Assembly: GCA_963789175.1 (NCBI GenBank) | Contig: CAWBJO010000004.1 | Location: 1-50,808, forward strand | Direction of reading: 5' to 3' | Source: CAWBJO01 sp963789175 | Lineage (GTDB): Bacteria; Pseudomonadota; Alphaproteobacteria; Rhizobiales; Aestuariivirgaceae | DNA length: 50,808 bases | In this document: positions 37,315 to 44,545 of the stretch, one piece after another | Layout: the number at the start of each line of letters is the position of its first letter | Position numbering within the stretch: position 1 is the first letter of the stretch | The notes under the pieces: generated by a model | The model's database searches: none | Told to the model about the DNA's origin: nothing | The model's input: the letters and a program-made list of their open reading frames with translations, nothing else | Made by a program: the position numbers and the translations under genes

Positions 37315-37495
37315 AATTTCTGCGATCGTTTTACGATTGTCCGCCGCTGCATTTCCTGCAGCGGACGCCTCGCCGCCATTGCTATCGCTTCCCTCGCGGC
37401 ATCCAGGAACCACCTGCCGAATGGCTCGTTGCCTTCGAGATGCGGGCGACGGCACGCACGCAAGACTCTCCTGCAAAGTCAGAAAGGAACGAACC

Positions 37496-38470
37496 ATGGC
37501 AGAAGATCGGTGGAGAGACGACAATCGTCGACGATGGGAAGAAGATCGCAACCGCTACGGCGGCCAGAGCTCCGGCCAAGGATACGGCGAGCAGAGCTAC
37601 GGCGCGGGCGAGTTCGGTCAGGACGAGCCCTATTACGAGCGGCCCGAAAACCAGTCGCGCTGGGACGACCGGAGCGGCCATGCGCGCAGCCGCGGCAACG
37701 GCGGTCGGTTCGGTGAGCGCGGCCGTTTCGGCGAGAGCGGCTACGGCGGCTCGGGTGAGCGCGGCTATGGAAGCCAGGGCGGATACGGCCAGCGCCATGG
37801 CCGCGGCGGCTTCGGCGAAGGCAACTGGACCGGCAGGTCGAGCCAGGACTACGGCGGCGGCTATGGTAGCGGTGGCTATGGCGGCCAGGGCGGCTACGGA
37901 TACGGCCGCGGCGGAAGCTCCGGCGGCTACGGCCAACGCTACGGCCGCGGCAGCGAAGGATGGTCGGGCGAAGGCAACTGGAGCCGGGGACGCGACAACG
38001 ACCGCGGCTTCTGGGACCGGGCTTCCGACGAGGTCTCCTCGTGGTTCGGCGACGAAGAGGCGGAATCGCGGCGCCGCATGGACCGCGAGCGCGGCGGCAA
38101 GTTCGGCAAGGGCCCGCAGGGCTACAGCCGGTCCGACGACCGCATCCGCGAGGACGTCAACGACCGTCTGACCGACGACTGGTTCCTCGATGCGACCATG
38201 ATCACCGTGGCAGTGAGCGACGGCGAGGTGACGCTCAACGGGACGGTCGACAGCCGCGACGACAAGCGGCGCGCCGAGGACGTCGCGGAGAACGTATCAG
38301 GCGTCAAGCACGTGCAGAACAATCTCCGCGTCCAGCCCGGCAACGAGAGCCGCATGGGCACCTTCGGAACGAGCGACCGATCGACGACGACGTCGGGACC
38401 TCAGTCCTCCGCCACTCAAAGCGGAAGCGCGTCCGGATCGAGCACGGGGTCGCGGCCGAAGTCGACCTAA
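37496..38470 (+). CDS. Glycine/arginine/tyrosine-rich protein with BON domain
   Basis: A 324-residue protein in two parts. Residues 1-200 are low-complexity, full of Gly, Tyr, Arg, Gln and Ser with repeats such as GYGSGGYGGQGGYGYGRGG, and no signal peptide. A transition segment (VSSWFGDEEAESRRR, about 183-197) leads to a BON domain at about 214-279 (TMITVAVSDGEVTLNGTVDS). BON domains bind membranes or lipids in osmotic-stress proteins. The tail is Ser/Thr-rich. The ATG at 37496 follows AAAGGA. Similar BON proteins with a SWFGD(E/D) motif occur in rhizobia; the function is unknown to me. A strong terminator follows. Confidence 0.88.
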   Translation: MAEDRWRDDNRRRWEEDRNRYGGQSSGQGYGEQSYGAGEFGQDEPYYERPENQSRWDDRSGHARSRGNGGRFGERGRFGESGYGGSGERGYGSQGGYGQRHGRGGFGEGNWTGRSSQDYGGGYGSGGYGGQGGYGYGRGGSSGGYGQRYGRGSEGWSGEGNWSRGRDNDRGFWDRASDEVSSWFGDEEAESRRRMDRERGGKFGKGPQGYSRSDDRIREDVNDRLTDDWFLDATMITVAVSDGEVTLNGTVDSRDDKRRAEDVAENVSGVKHVQNNLRVQPGNESRMGTFGTSDRSTTTSGPQSSATQSGSASGSSTGSRPKST

Positions 38471-38497
38471 GGAAGCGCAAGCTCGCAACATGCCTGC

Positions 38498-38525
38498 CCG
38501 CCGGCTTCGTGCCGGCGGTTTTTTT
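38498..38525 (+). terminator. Strong Rho-independent terminator after the BON gene
   Basis: CCGCCGGC (38498-38505) pairs perfectly with GCCGGCGG (38511-38518) around TTCGT, followed by seven T (38519-38525). Confidence 0.92.
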
Positions 38526-38545
38526 GTCGTAGCGGCGGTTGGAGG

Positions 38546-39667
38546 CTAGCTCGATCCGTTGGCGTTCTTCTGCATGCCGCGAATGCGGGCGGCAAGCTGG
38601 ATGACGTTCGCAACACCGCGCAGCTGACGCCCGGCGGCGACCCGCGGGCGCGTCTCGCCGACCGGATCGCCGGCGGCAAGGAGCGGCGGCTCGGCGACGG
38701 CGGGCGCCTCGTTGGTGCCGGTGCGGACGTCGATCGATCCCAAATCGACATGAAACTTTGCATCGAGATCGCGAAGGTCGGCGGCCAGCGCATCGGTCTC
38801 GCGCACCGCCGCGGCGAGCTCTTCCTCGAGACTCCTGGCGCCGTCGTCGAGCTCGGCCAGCCGGCTGTCCTCGAAAATCTCGGGTGCCGGATCGGTGGCG
38901 GTGGGATTCAGGATCTCGCCGGTCAGGGGCTCGGACTCAGCGAGCCGCGGCTCGGCGGTGGCGGCGATCTCGTCCTTCAAGGCGGACGTGGCCTCGAGCT
39001 CGCGCGACAGATCGGCGCGGCGGGCCGAGAGGGAGCTTGCAAGAGTTGCCAGGTCGTCGAGGCGGCGGCCGACCCGTTCCTGGAGCGACAGGGAATGGGG
39101 ATTGAACAGCTGGTCGCCTGCCTCACTGCGGGCCCGGCTGCCGTCGAACGCCGCGATCTGGCGGTCGCGGTGCTGAAGTTCGGCACGGAGCTGCTCGACC
39201 ACCTGGTGCTGGCGGGCGATCTCGGCGTCGCGGCGACGCAGGATCTCCTTGAGCTGCTGGGTCGCTTCGGTGCGGGCGGCAAGCTCGGATTCGAGGGGCC
39301 CGAGCTGCATCTTGAGGGTCACGAGCTCGCCCTCGCGATCGGCGATCGTCGCATCGCGATTGCGGAGCTCCGACTGGAGGTGGTCGATGCGGTTGCGGTT
39401 GCGGCTGACCTCGGCCATCTGCTCGGCCAGTCGGGTCTTGAGTTCGTTGAGCCGCAGATCGAGCTTGCGCGACAGCATCGCGTATTCGGCGCGCAGCCGA
39501 TCGCGGTCCGCCTTGAGCTCGGCCAGCGTCGAAGGTGCGGCGCGCTGCATGTGGCGCTTGCCGAGCCCGAGGGCGAAGCGCCAGGTGAATCGCCCGAGAA
39601 ACAATGCGATCAGTGCGGCGATCGCAAAGCCCAGGGCCACCAGCATGATCGTTTCAAGCTCGGACAT
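38546..39667 (-). CDS. Membrane-anchored coiled-coil protein of unknown function
   Basis: A 373-residue protein with an N-terminal membrane helix (TIMLVALGFAIAALIALFLG, about 6-25) followed by a long cytoplasmic coiled coil (about 48-185; for example LAELKADRDRLRAEYAMLSR and LKEILRRRDAEIARQHQVVE) and a second helical stretch (about 195-320). The last 50 residues contain a short basic helix. I do not know a function; the build resembles structural or scaffolding proteins of the division or polarity type, but this is only a resemblance. It is convergent with the BON gene and downstream of eipA with a 180-base gap. Confidence 0.8.
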   Translation of the reverse strand: MSELETIMLVALGFAIAALIALFLGRFTWRFALGLGKRHMQRAAPSTLAELKADRDRLRAEYAMLSRKLDLRLNELKTRLAEQMAEVSRNRNRIDHLQSELRNRDATIADREGELVTLKMQLGPLESELAARTEATQQLKEILRRRDAEIARQHQVVEQLRAELQHRDRQIAAFDGSRARSEAGDQLFNPHSLSLQERVGRRLDDLATLASSLSARRADLSRELEATSALKDEIAATAEPRLAESEPLTGEILNPTATDPAPEIFEDSRLAELDDGARSLEEELAAAVRETDALAADLRDLDAKFHVDLGSIDVRTGTNEAPAVAEPPLLAAGDPVGETRPRVAAGRQLRGVANVIQLAARIRGMQKNANGSS

Positions 39668-39847
39668 CCGCGCCGGTCCTAGTCGCGCGCGCTCACAATG
39701 CGCGCCTCCACGAAGATAGCCCCTAGGCTCTCGCGATGCGATGACAAAAATAAGGTGGTATGCCGGTGCGCGAGCTATCGCCCTTTAAGGAAAAGATAAT
39801 TAACGGTGCATTTTTACCACAAGGGTGAAGGCCACCGCTTGCGCCGC

Positions 39848-40462
39848 CTAGAATGGATTCCAGGTCGGCTCCTCGGAGTACTTGAGGTAGCCCGCATTGA
39901 GACCGAGCCGGAGGCCGACGCCGGTGCGAATGGGCGCGAGCTTCAGGCGGCCGTGCTGCTGGAAGTTCACGCCGATGCCGCCGACGATATAGGCCGTGCC
40001 CTCCACGCCGACGAAGCGCACGTAAAGGTCGGAAGGGTCGTCGATGCCGTAGACGAGCACGAGCACGCGCGAGCCGTTGCCGCCGAAATCCCAGCCGATG
40101 GACGGTCCCTGCCAGAAGACCTTCCGCCTGACGCCGTGCTTCATATACAGCGTGCCCTCGCCGTAGCGCAGCCCGCCGACCACGGCGCCCGAGCCTTCCT
40201 CGCCGATGATGTAGCCGTTGGGCTCGCCCTCGCGGCGGAACGCGTATTCGACGACGCTCGCCATCTCCTTGGTGGTGCGGCCGAAGAAGCGGTGTCCCTT
40301 GCCGACGATTTCTTCGTAGGAGTACGTGTCGTCCGACTGGCGCCCGGCGTATGCGGGGGCGTTCGTGCTCGTCGACGCAGCGCGCGCCATCGACGACTCC
40401 ATCGCGAATGCCGCTATCGCCAACGCCGTCCCGATCGCGATCAAACCCCACCAACGCTGCAT
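39848..40462 (-). CDS. eipA: EipA, DUF1134 periplasmic envelope-integrity protein
   Basis: Small periplasmic protein that in Brucella is needed for envelope homeostasis and virulence. The 204-residue precursor has a signal peptide (WWGLIAIGTALAIAAFAMES, cut near ARA at about 27) and the DUF1134 domain (YSYEEIVGKGHRFFGRTTKE; VEGTAYIVGGIGVNFQQHGR; RLGLNAGYLKYSEEPTWNPF). AGGAGG precedes the ATG at 40462. A TTAA-N7-TTAG CtrA-like site lies 82 bases upstream, consistent with the CtrA control of eipA that I recall from Brucella. cysQ lies 92 bases upstream on the same strand. Confidence 0.93.
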   Translation of the reverse strand: MQRWWGLIAIGTALAIAAFAMESSMARAASTSTNAPAYAGRQSDDTYSYEEIVGKGHRFFGRTTKEMASVVEYAFRREGEPNGYIIGEEGSGAVVGGLRYGEGTLYMKHGVRRKVFWQGPSIGWDFGGNGSRVLVLVYGIDDPSDLYVRFVGVEGTAYIVGGIGVNFQQHGRLKLAPIRTGVGLRLGLNAGYLKYSEEPTWNPF

Positions 40463-40543
40463 GCCTACCTCCTCACACACCGGAAGCGAACGCCGCTTCC
40501 AAGCCATCCTCTCCCAAAATAGCAGGCGGGGGCTTCCAACTCG

Positions 40544-40558
40544 TTAATGGACCGTTAG
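40544..40558. promoter_or_regulatory. CtrA-like box upstream of eipA
   Basis: TTAA at 40544-40547, seven bases, TTAG at 40555-40558: one mismatch to TTAA-N7-TTAA. It lies 82 bases before the eipA start and overlaps the cysQ stop codon (40555-40557). Confidence 0.5.
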
Positions 40559-41343
40559 CCGCCGCTGGCGACGAACCCGCCATTGGCGAATCCCGCGTCC
40601 CACTTACCGTAGAGCAGGGGGCTGCCGTCGCTCGCGGCGACCGTGCCGCCGGCGGCATCGAGAATGGCGTGCCCGGCCGCCGTGTCCCACTCCATGGTGC
40701 GGCCGAAGCGCGGATAGACATCGGCTTCTCCCGCCGCCACCAGACAGAATTTGAGGGAGGAGCCGGCGCAGACGATGCTGGCGACGGGCCGGGCCTTCAT
40801 CCACGCCTCGGTTTCGGCATCGGGATGAGAGCGGCTCGCCACCACCCGTAGGGCCGCCTCGGAGCGGGGCGTGACGCGAAGCCGGCGCATCGCCAGGGTG
40901 CCAAGCGCCAATCCCGAGATTCCGGCTTCGAAAGCGCCGACGTCCTTCTCGGCCCAGAACAGACGGTCGATGGCCGGGGCGAGGACGACGCCGGCGACCG
41001 GGCGGCGCTGCTCGATGAGGGCGATGTTGACGGTGAACTCGCCGTTGCGGCTCAGGAACTCCTTGGTGCCGTCGAGCGGGTCGACGAGGAAGAACCGGTC
41101 CGCCGGGGCTCCAGAGGCTGGTGCCGCACTCTCCTCGGAAATCACGGGCACCGCCGGAGCGAGGCGCCCGAGGCCGGCGAGGATCACCGCCTCGGAGGCG
41201 AGATCGGCGTCGGTCACCGGAGATTCATCGGACTTGAGTCGGACGGCGGGCACATCGGCATAGACCGCCATAACCGCCTTGCCGGCGGCCAGGGCGAGCT
41301 GCACCAGGCCGCGCGTCAGCTGCGAAGGGTCGGCCTCAACCAT
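40555..41343 (-). CDS. cysQ: 3'(2'),5'-bisphosphate nucleotidase CysQ
   Basis: Removes the 3' phosphate of PAP formed during sulfate assimilation or sulfotransfer. The 262-residue protein is of the inositol-monophosphatase superfamily, with the metal ligands in VISEES (about 68-73), the signature FLVDPLDGTKEFLSRNGEFT (85-104; the TKEF form is typical of CysQ rather than IMPase) and MEWDTAAGHAILDAAGG near the end. The ATG at 41343 was chosen over an upstream TTG at 41367. A sulfotransferase gene lies 2.4 kb away, for which PAP would be a by-product if PAPS is its donor. Confidence 0.9.
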   Translation of the reverse strand: MVEADPSQLTRGLVQLALAAGKAVMAVYADVPAVRLKSDESPVTDADLASEAVILAGLGRLAPAVPVISEESAAPASGAPADRFFLVDPLDGTKEFLSRNGEFTVNIALIEQRRPVAGVVLAPAIDRLFWAEKDVGAFEAGISGLALGTLAMRRLRVTPRSEAALRVVASRSHPDAETEAWMKARPVASIVCAGSSLKFCLVAAGEADVYPRFGRTMEWDTAAGHAILDAAGGTVAASDGSPLLYGKWDAGFANGGFVASGG

Positions 41344-41485
41344 CGACTTGTCCCGGGGGATTGACAAAGGTCGGCATAAAAGCGTGCGATTGGCGAAAGG
41401 TCAATCGCCCGGCCGGCTTTTGCGGGCTTGGCGATATCGGGCGGCATCGTGTATCACCACCCGGTTCCACGATGCGGAGTGATTC

Positions 41486-42136
41486 ATGAGCGGGCATCCC
41501 GTGCTGAGCGATCTGGACCTGGCGGCGCTTCTGTGCAGCCGCGTGTGCCACGACGTGATTTCACCGGTCGGCGCCATCGCCAACGGCCTCGAGGTGCTCG
41601 AGGACGAGGACGACGAGGACATGAAGAAGGTGGCGATGGACCTCGTCCGGCGCTCGGCCAGGCAGGCATCGGCCAAGCTGCAGTTCTGCCGGATCGCGTT
41701 CGGCGCGGCCGGATCGGCGGGCGCCTCGCTTGACCTCGGCGAGGCTGGCGACACGGCGAAATCCTTCGTCGGTGACGAGAAGATCAAGCTCGATTGGCAG
41801 GCGCCGCGGCAGACGCGGCCGAAGACCGAGGTGAAGCTCCTGCTCAACATGATGCTGCTCGCCATGGCGGCGGTGCCGCGCGGCGGCACGGTCACGGTGG
41901 CGCTCGAATCCGACATGCCGGTGGTGTCGGCCTCCGGGGACGCGGCGCGGCTGCCAGAGAAGATCGGCCAGCTGCTGAAAGGCGAGTTCGACCCCGCGGA
42001 ACTCGATGCCCGGCTGGTGCAGGCCTACTACACCAAACGGCTCGCCGAACAGGCGGGCTACGAGCTCGCCACCGCGGCGGCGGGCAACCAGGTGCGGTTC
42101 GAGGCCAGGCGCGCCGAGGCTGCGGCCGCCTCGTAA
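41486..42136 (+). CDS. chpT: ChpT, histidine phosphotransferase of the CtrA relay
   Basis: Carries phosphate from the CckA kinase receiver domain to CtrA and CpdR, controlling the cell cycle. The 216-residue protein has the ChpT layout: a dimerising helical hairpin with the phospho-histidine at 22 (LCSRVCHDVISPVGAIANGL), then a degenerate HATPase-like domain that lacks ATP-binding motifs (TEVKLLLNMMLLAMAAVPRG; VQAYYTKRLAEQAGYEL). CGGAG precedes the ATG. It is convergent with ctrA, 52 bases apart, with a shared hairpin terminator; the pairing matches the function. Confidence 0.95.
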   Translation: MSGHPVLSDLDLAALLCSRVCHDVISPVGAIANGLEVLEDEDDEDMKKVAMDLVRRSARQASAKLQFCRIAFGAAGSAGASLDLGEAGDTAKSFVGDEKIKLDWQAPRQTRPKTEVKLLLNMMLLAMAAVPRGGTVTVALESDMPVVSASGDAARLPEKIGQLLKGEFDPAELDARLVQAYYTKRLAEQAGYELATAAAGNQVRFEARRAEAAAAS

Positions 42137-42141
42137 AAGAA

Positions 42142-42164
42142 AAGCCCTGCGTCGCGCAGGGCTT
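42142..42164. terminator. Bidirectional terminator hairpin between chpT and ctrA
   Basis: AAGCCCTGCG (42142-42151) pairs perfectly with CGCAGGGCTT (42155-42164) around TCG. The A-rich AAAAGAAAA at 42134-42143 gives a T-run on the minus strand, so it should stop ctrA transcripts well. On the plus strand the T-run is weak. Confidence 0.8.
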
Positions 42165-42188
42165 CCGGATTCAGGGAATTCGTCGGGG

Positions 42189-42896
42189 TCAGGCGGTCTC
42201 GCGCATGTCGGCGGGCGCATCGCCGTTCTCGCGCAGGACGTAGCCGCGGCCCCACACCGTCTCGATGTAGTTCTTGCCGCCGGCCGCGACGGCGAGCTTC
42301 TTGCGCAGCTTGCAGATGAATACGTCGATGATCTTGAGCTCGGGCTCATCCATGCCGCCGTAGAGATGGTTGAGGAACATCTCCTTGGTCAGGGTTGTGC
42401 CCTTGCGGAGCGAGAGCAACTCGAGCATCTGGTATTCCTTGCCGGTGAGGTGGACGCGCTGGCCACCGACCTCGACGGTCTTGGTATCGAGGTTGACGAC
42501 GAGATCGCCGGTCGTGATGACCGACTGGGCATGGCCCTTGGAGCGGCGGACGACGGCGTGAATGCGGGCGACGAGCTCGTCCTTGTGGAACGGCTTCGTC
42601 ATGTAGTCGTCGGCGCCGAAGCCGAGGCCCTTGACCTTGTCCTCGATGCCGGCGAGGCCGGACAGGATGAGGATCGGCGTATTGACCTTGCTGACGCGAA
42701 GCGACTTCAGAACCTCGTAACCGCTCATGTCGGGCAGGTTCAGGTCGAGCAGGATAATGTCGTAGTCGTAGAGCTTTCCGAGATCGACGCCTTCCTCACC
42801 CAGATCGGTGGTGTAGACGTTGAAACCTTCCGACTTGAGCATCAGCTCGATGCTCTGAGCCGTTGCGGTATCGTCTTCTATCAGAAGAACTCTCAT
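42189..42896 (-). CDS. ctrA: CtrA, master cell-cycle response regulator
   Basis: OmpR-type response regulator that activates or represses cell-cycle, motility and envelope genes and, in Caulobacter, blocks the replication origin. The 235-residue protein has a receiver domain (MRVLLIEDDTATAQSIELML; phospho-acceptor Asp51 in ILLDLNLPDMSGYEVL; Lys101) and a winged-helix DNA-binding domain (LTGKEYQMLELLSLRKGTTL; IIDVFICKLRKKL; IETVWGRGYVL). The start at 42896 has GAAAGGG upstream. It is convergent with chpT and divergent from fliJ. TTAA half-sites and GANTC sites upstream suggest autoregulation and CcrM-dependent control. Confidence 0.97.
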   Translation of the reverse strand: MRVLLIEDDTATAQSIELMLKSEGFNVYTTDLGEEGVDLGKLYDYDIILLDLNLPDMSGYEVLKSLRVSKVNTPILILSGLAGIEDKVKGLGFGADDYMTKPFHKDELVARIHAVVRRSKGHAQSVITTGDLVVNLDTKTVEVGGQRVHLTGKEYQMLELLSLRKGTTLTKEMFLNHLYGGMDEPELKIIDVFICKLRKKLAVAAGGKNYIETVWGRGYVLRENGDAPADMRETA

Positions 42897-42963
42897 GCGA
42901 AACCCTTTCAAAAATGTCCCGCGGTCCTTGGCCATGCACCGAACATGGCCTTCCGGCGATCAT

Positions 42964-43012
42964 CTAACCTATCCGTTAACACAGGTGGTTAAGATACGCT
43001 GAGAAAGGTTAA
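42964..43012. promoter_or_regulatory. Cluster of CtrA half-sites upstream of ctrA
   Basis: CTAA at 42964-42967 and TTAA at 42976-42979, 42989-42992 and 43009-43012, that is 68 to 116 bases upstream of the ctrA start. Their spacings (8, 9 and 16 bases) do not fit the strict 7-base gap, but a dense run of half-sites in a GC-rich genome suggests autoregulation. The whole ctrA-fliJ gap (42897-43364, 468 bases) has no convincing gene. Confidence 0.45.
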
Positions 43013-43089
43013 CAAAACATAATTCACGCAATTCGGCGAGGGACTTCGCCGATTTCTCAGCCACGCTACACGATGCCGCCGTGGATGCC

Positions 43090-43103
43090 GAATCCGCCGA
43101 TTC
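43090..43103. promoter_or_regulatory. Paired GANTC methylation sites between ctrA and fliJ
   Basis: GAATC at 43090-43094 and GATTC at 43099-43103, with another GATTC at 43217-43221. GANTC is the CcrM methyltransferase site; in Caulobacter its hemimethylated state times ctrA transcription. The pair lies about 200 bases upstream of ctrA. Confidence 0.5.
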
Positions 43104-43156
43104 TCGCAGTTTGGCAGGCGGGGCGCCTCCATCCCGGTCTTGGTTCACGTCCAGGG

Positions 43157-43171
43157 TTTACCGGGCCTTAA
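43157..43171. promoter_or_regulatory. CtrA-like box upstream of fliJ
   Basis: TTTA at 43157-43160, seven bases, TTAA at 43168-43171: one mismatch to TTAA-N7-TTAA. It lies 194 bases before fliJ and could serve a flagellar promoter with a long leader, or ctrA. Confidence 0.4.
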
Positions 43172-43364
43172 GGCGACCGGTCCAAGATGGTGGATGGGCC
43201 TGCTCCTTTGGTAGTCGATTCGGCCAGCTCTGGAAAGGGACAGCTTCGGATTGCAGAGGCGGACCTCCTTCCCCGCAGCAGCGCCGAAGCAGACGACAAG
43301 GACCTTCGGGAGACGGACGGCCGCATCTCCCGCATCGGCCCGCGAGTTAGAGAGGCTTTGAAAC

Positions 43365-43754
43365 ATGCGTTCCAGGGATTCGATTTTGCGCCTGCATCGC
43401 TTCAAGCACGAAGAACGTCGCCGCCAGGTGGCGGACATCGAGGTGATGATCGCCGACTTCCTCAAGAAGCAGGACGAGCTCGACGCCCATATCCGGATGG
43501 AAGAATCACGCAGCGGCGTGACCGATCCCGGCCACTTCAACTATTCGACGGCGGCCAAGGCATCGCGGTCGCGCCGCGAGAACCTCCTGCAGTCGATCGG
43601 CGAACTGAAGGACCAGCTCGAGTCCGCGAAGTCGGCGCTCAGCGAAGAGGAGACCGAGCTCAGGAAAATCGAGCTCCTCGCCGAGAAGGAAAACGACGCC
43701 CGCGTCGACGTCGCCGCGGCTCCTCCCGCGCTCAGCGAGAGCCACGCGCGCTAG
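43365..43754 (+). CDS. fliJ: FliJ-like flagellar export chaperone
   Basis: Small coiled-coil protein that, in the flagellar export machine, binds the FliI ATPase ring. The 129-residue protein is an almost continuous helical hairpin (MRSRDSILRLHRFKHEERRR; LQSIGELKDQLESAKSALSE), as in FliJ, with no signal or membrane segment. FliJ sequences are weakly conserved, so the call rests on fold, length, the N-terminal pattern and the location next to ctrA, where rhizobia carry it. No fliI is adjacent here. AGAGAGG lies upstream of the ATG. It is convergent with the sulfotransferase gene. Confidence 0.75.
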   Translation: MRSRDSILRLHRFKHEERRRQVADIEVMIADFLKKQDELDAHIRMEESRSGVTDPGHFNYSTAAKASRSRRENLLQSIGELKDQLESAKSALSEEETELRKIELLAEKENDARVDVAAAPPALSESHAR

Positions 43755-43782
43755 GCGCTCCGCAAACGGAAGTTCGTCAGCA

Positions 43783-44538
43783 TCATCCGCCGGCGACGCC
43801 AGCCGGGCGAATCGCGTGCGCCTTGAGCCGCGCGTAGATGGGACGCGCTGCATCCGCCACGGCACGCAGCGCATCGGGCAGGGCGGGCGGCGCCACCCGC
43901 TCGGGCGCGGCGAAGCCCTCCGACTGCCACACGGCATTGTACCAGTGGCGCGACCACAACCCGTCGAACGGCTTCGGTCCCTCCGGCCAGCGAAGCATCT
44001 CGCCGCGAAACGGAACGGCAAGGGCGCGGCACAGGCCTTCGAGCATGGAGCGGGGATCGGCGAGCACGTCGTCGGCGTCGATCACCGGCGGGGCGCGGCC
44101 GAGGCGATCGGCGACGAGGTCGAAGATCTCCTGCTGCTCGAGAAAGCCTATGTCGCGCAGGGCCACCCGATCCCATTTCTTCACGTAGCTCGCCAGGACG
44201 CGATCGGGGTCGCGGATCAGGAAGGCGTTGGCGAGCTTCACGATGAAGCTCCGGTCGTAGCCCTTCAGCATGTGGTGGGTCATGTGCTTCTGGTAGAAGT
44301 AGGGCTTGCCCGACGGCGCCGGAGCGACGCAGCGGGCGGCGAGCCTGGCATGATCGGTCTCGTAGGCGGCGACGATCTCGTCGCGCAGCGGATGGTCGTT
44401 GCCATGATGCTTGAGGGAAAAGGCGTAGAAGGGTTCGTCCCACACCTCGCAGTCGGGCCGGTTGCCGAACGAATACATCATGGCGGTCGATATGTTGCGC
44501 GGGCCCGACCACATGGCGATGGATTTCGATTCCGTCAT
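43783..44538 (-). CDS. Sulfotransferase-like P-loop protein
   Basis: A 251-residue protein with the P-loop fold of sulfotransferases: AMWSGPRNISTAMMYSF near the N-terminus matches the 5'-phosphosulfate-binding loop, and KLANAFLIRDPDRVLASYVK matches the 3'-phosphate-binding motif (RDP...S). The substrate is unknown. The ATG at 44538 has TGAGG upstream; a TTG at 44553 would overlap the neighbour. It lies 7 bases after the class IV aminotransferase, so the two are co-transcribed. From memory, plants have proteins in which similar domains are fused, which would support a shared pathway. Confidence 0.82.
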   Translation of the reverse strand: MTESKSIAMWSGPRNISTAMMYSFGNRPDCEVWDEPFYAFSLKHHGNDHPLRDEIVAAYETDHARLAARCVAPAPSGKPYFYQKHMTHHMLKGYDRSFIVKLANAFLIRDPDRVLASYVKKWDRVALRDIGFLEQQEIFDLVADRLGRAPPVIDADDVLADPRSMLEGLCRALAVPFRGEMLRWPEGPKPFDGLWSRHWYNAVWQSEGFAAPERVAPPALPDALRAVADAARPIYARLKAHAIRPAGVAGG

Positions 44539-44545
44539 GGGGACC

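Noticed and set aside
37560..37960. Repeated units resembling a CRISPR or tandem-repeat array
   Set aside because: They are codon-level repeats for Gly, Tyr and Arg inside the BON protein gene, irregular in length and without spacers.
39785..39803. Two TTAA half-sites upstream of the coiled-coil gene
   Set aside because: They are 11 bases apart, not 7, and more than 115 bases from the gene start; too weak to call a CtrA box.
43187..43837. Plus-strand frame of 216 residues spanning the start of fliJ
   Set aside because: It runs through fliJ in another frame and becomes arginine/proline-rich; the fliJ frame has the helical pattern and a ribosome site.
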